From contig NZ_CP097484.1 of NCBI RefSeq assembly GCF_023546765.1, positions 5,504,501 to 5,568,500 of the forward strand: a stretch of 64,000 bases of DNA, given 5' to 3'. Below the pieces are notes generated by a model. The model saw only the letters and a list, made by a program, of their open reading frames with translations, did no database searches and was not told where the DNA came from. This stretch comes from Methylobacterium tardum. GTDB taxonomy: Bacteria > Pseudomonadota > Alphaproteobacteria > Rhizobiales > Beijerinckiaceae. Shown piece by piece: positions 62,356 through 64,000 of this stretch. The position numbers and the translations under genes are program-made. Each line of letters opens with the position of its first letter. Positions within the stretch are counted from its first letter, which is position 1.

Positions 62356-63383
62356 GCGGCGAGCCTCGCGTACAGGTCGAGATAGGCGTCGGTGGTGTGG
62401 CGGAGCGCGAAGCGCACGCAGGCCGCCTGCCGGCAGGCGGCCGGGTCGATGGCGCCGACCGTCCTGATCGCCTCGGCCATCTGCGCCACGGTGTCGACGA
62501 TCAGCCCGGTGGTGCCGTGCGTCACGATCTCCGGCAGGGCACCGGCCCGGAAGGCGATCACCGGCGTACCGCTCGCCAGCGCCTCCATGGCCACCAGCGA
62601 GGACGTCTCCGGCGCCGTCGAGGGGATCAGGACGCAGCGCGCCTGCGCGAGCAGCCGGCGCTTCTCCGCGCCCTCCACCGGGCCGACCCAGCGGCGCAGG
62701 GTGTCGAGCCGCGGCGCGATCGCGGTCTCGAAGTAGCGGCGGTGGGCCGCGTAGGGGAAGACGCGGCCCGCGGCGATCAGGGGCGCCCCCGCCATCCGGG
62801 CGGCGTCGAGGGCATCGTGGAAGCCCTTCTCGGGGGCGACGCGGCCGAGCACCAGCGCGTAGGCTTCCTTGGCCGGGCCGGGCCGGTAGGCCTCGGTGTC
62901 GACCCCGTTGGGGATCGGCGGCAGCAGCGCGACGTCGGGCGGGGCGCGCCGCGCCTGGTCGGGGGAGACCGGATTGAGCCATGTGCCCGGGCGGCCCGGC
63001 CGGAGGGCGCCGGGATCGTACCAGTCGATCGGCAGGTGCAGGGTCGCGAGCACCGGCACGCCCGGGGGCGGCAAGTACCGGTCGAAGTCCAGGCCGTGCA
63101 GGTGGATGAGGTCGGCCGCGTGCGTGCGGACGATCCCGGCCAGCAGCGCGTGCAGGCGCTCGTAGACGGCGGTGCGATGCGCCTCGGTGATCTCGCCCGC
63201 CGGCGCCGGCAGTGGCGTCAGCGTTCCCGCCGTGCAGGAGCCCGCGGCGGCAATCACCCGCGCGCGGTGGCCGGCCCGCACCAGCGCCCGGTCGAGCTGC
63301 GCCAGCACCTGCTCGGCGCCTCCCGCCGGATCGGCGGTGACCGGTGCGAACGGGTAGGCCACGCTCACGACGGTCAGGCTCAC
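62352..63383 (-). CDS. Family 4 glycosyltransferase
   Basis: A 343-residue GT4 with the two-Rossmann plan: acceptor side GTG start then TVVSVAYPFAPVTADPAGGA, DLIHLHGLDFDRYLPP, donor side ALVLGRVAPEKGFHDALDAA, then VLIPSTAPETSSLVAMEALA. The (S/E)-x-x-x-L-V-A-M-E-A motif holds the conserved glutamates of retaining GT4 enzymes. The GTG at 63383 overlaps the stop of the PIG-L gene. It probably adds a hexose in the cassette's glycan. Confidence 0.87.
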   Translation of the reverse strand: MSLTVVSVAYPFAPVTADPAGGAEQVLAQLDRALVRAGHRARVIAAAGSCTAGTLTPLPAPAGEITEAHRTAVYERLHALLAGIVRTHAADLIHLHGLDFDRYLPPPGVPVLATLHLPIDWYDPGALRPGRPGTWLNPVSPDQARRAPPDVALLPPIPNGVDTEAYRPGPAKEAYALVLGRVAPEKGFHDALDAARMAGAPLIAAGRVFPYAAHRRYFETAIAPRLDTLRRWVGPVEGAEKRRLLAQARCVLIPSTAPETSSLVAMEALASGTPVIAFRAGALPEIVTHGTTGLIVDTVAQMAEAIRTVGAIDPAACRQAACVRFALRHTTDAYLDLYARLAA

Positions 63384-64000
63384 GCCGCGACGGCCTCCGC
63401 CAAGCCGCGCCAGCGCGCGGCGGTGATCGACCAGCCGAACCCGTCGTAGAGGCTCGCGCCGGGCGGCGGCGGCGCGGTGAAATCGTAGGCCGGTGCGGGC
63501 CGCCAGCGCTCGGCCTGCGGGCACCAGCCGTCGATCACCGCGGCCTGGCTGCGATGGGCCGCGATCGCCTGCGCCACGCGCGCGCGCTCGGCCGCTTCGA
63601 GGGGCCTGACCTGTTCGGGGCAGCCCGCGTCGGGCCAGAAATGGCCGAAGCGGCGCGTGCCCGCGTGCCGGTGATAGCAGGCGAACTCCGCCAGGGCCGG
63701 TGCCCGGCCGGTCCGGTCGCCGATCCGCGCGGCCGCCTTCCGCACGGCGAGCGCGGCGGTGTCGTGATCGGGGTGGCCGCCCTCATACGGATGCGTCAGG
63801 ACCGCCGCGACGTCCGTCAGGTCGTGCGCCAGCCGCGCGACGAGATCCGGCAGGTGGGCGACGGCCTCCTGATCGGGGAGGCCGTAGGCGATGCGACGGG
63901 GCCGGGCGTCCAGCACCGCCAGCGCCGCGTCGAGCTCGTCCGACCGGGCGCGGGCGTAATCCGAGCGGGTCGCGAAGCCCAGCCGCGCGGCATCCGCCAT
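63380..64000 (-). CDS. PIG-L family deacetylase (partial, 5' end outside the window)
   Basis: The window holds 206 codons. The metal-binding motif is in VAAVLTHPYEGGHPDHDTAA, the typical HPDHD of LmbE/PIG-L deacetylases, with AEFACYHRHAG and DGWCPQAERWRP further on. The N-terminal H-P-D-D motif lies off the end. The enzyme removes N-acetyl groups from sugars (as in mycothiol or GPI synthesis). It is coupled to the GT4, methyltransferase and GNAT genes: each stop overlaps the next start by four bases, so one operon runs from beyond the window to 60570. Confidence 0.87.
   Translation of the reverse strand: MADAARLGFATRSDYARARSDELDAALAVLDARPRRIAYGLPDQEAVAHLPDLVARLAHDLTDVAAVLTHPYEGGHPDHDTAALAVRKAAARIGDRTGRAPALAEFACYHRHAGTRRFGHFWPDAGCPEQVRPLEAAERARVAQAIAAHRSQAAVIDGWCPQAERWRPAPAYDFTAPPPPGASLYDGFGWSITAARWRGLAEAVAA

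Noticed and set aside
1..64000. CRISPR array, rRNA operon or IS element
   Set aside because: No regularly spaced repeats, no 16S/23S-like sequence and no transposase motif were seen.

Overview
The window is a GC-rich alphaproteobacterial chromosome segment, most likely from Methylobacterium or a close relative in the Methylobacteriaceae (Hyphomicrobiales). Supporting this are the alphaproteobacterial regulators chpT, cpdR and nepR-ecfG, an EipA/DUF1134 envelope protein, a tRNA-His with the alphaproteobacterial end (no G-1, U72, A73), and many short proteins of the kind methylobacteria carry (DUF6894, small Cys-rich secreted proteins). The genus is inferred; no marker gene such as 16S rRNA is present.

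Layout. 1-6.3 kb: the end of efeB, a phosphonate-type ABC transporter (phnD-phnC-phnE-phnE, each start overlapping the previous stop), then an orphan amino-acid-type binding protein with an SDR dehydrogenase. 6.3-13.6 kb: small metabolic genes paired with regulators (HxlR/azoR, LysR/NmrA-like reductase, a MarR-GNAT fusion), several with palindromes at the regulated start, plus an orphan sulfonate-type binding protein. 14-21.3 kb: paoABC-type periplasmic aldehyde oxidoreductase, tartrate/malate dehydrogenase and a CLC chloride channel. 21.5-29.7 kb: tRNA-His, hpt, cpdR, a broken WcbI-GSCFA gene, two small membrane proteins, an HWE histidine kinase and a frameshifted tyrosine recombinase beside tRNA-Ser(GCU). 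29.7-39 kb: a glycosyltransferase, lysA-lptM, a Cys-rich secreted protein, eipA, a YHS protein, and cysQ and glnE, both frameshifted. 39.3-46 kb: chpT followed by cheA-cheW-cheY-cheB-cheR. 46-50.5 kb: a Ser-rich repeat protein, an asparaginase-like enzyme, an isochorismatase-family hydrolase and nepR-ecfG. 50.5-60.5 kb: accessory DNA with a 1.6-kb segment between a tRNA-Thr 3' fragment and intact tRNA-Thr(UGU), then many short genes, several decayed. 60.5-64 kb: a coupled glycan cassette (GNAT, methyltransferase, GT4, PIG-L deacetylase).

How the genes work together. ChpT and CpdR belong to the CckA-ChpT-CtrA/CpdR cell-cycle phosphorelay, and chpT lies directly upstream of the chemotaxis operon, so cell-cycle and motility control may be linked there. 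NepR and EcfG are two of the three core parts of the general stress response; PhyR is not in the window. PaoABC would oxidise aldehydes in the periplasm. lptM and eipA serve the outer envelope, as may the glycosyltransferases.

A striking property is the number of reading frames broken by one small lesion but otherwise intact: WcbI-GSCFA (near 24038), integrase (near 28566), cysQ (near 35341), glnE (near 38256), a small protein (near 54252), a DUF6894 gene (stop at 54579), a small membrane protein (near 58096) and a GNAT (C7 run at 60671). Breaks in glnE and cysQ suggest assembly errors as much as real decay, and both readings are given.
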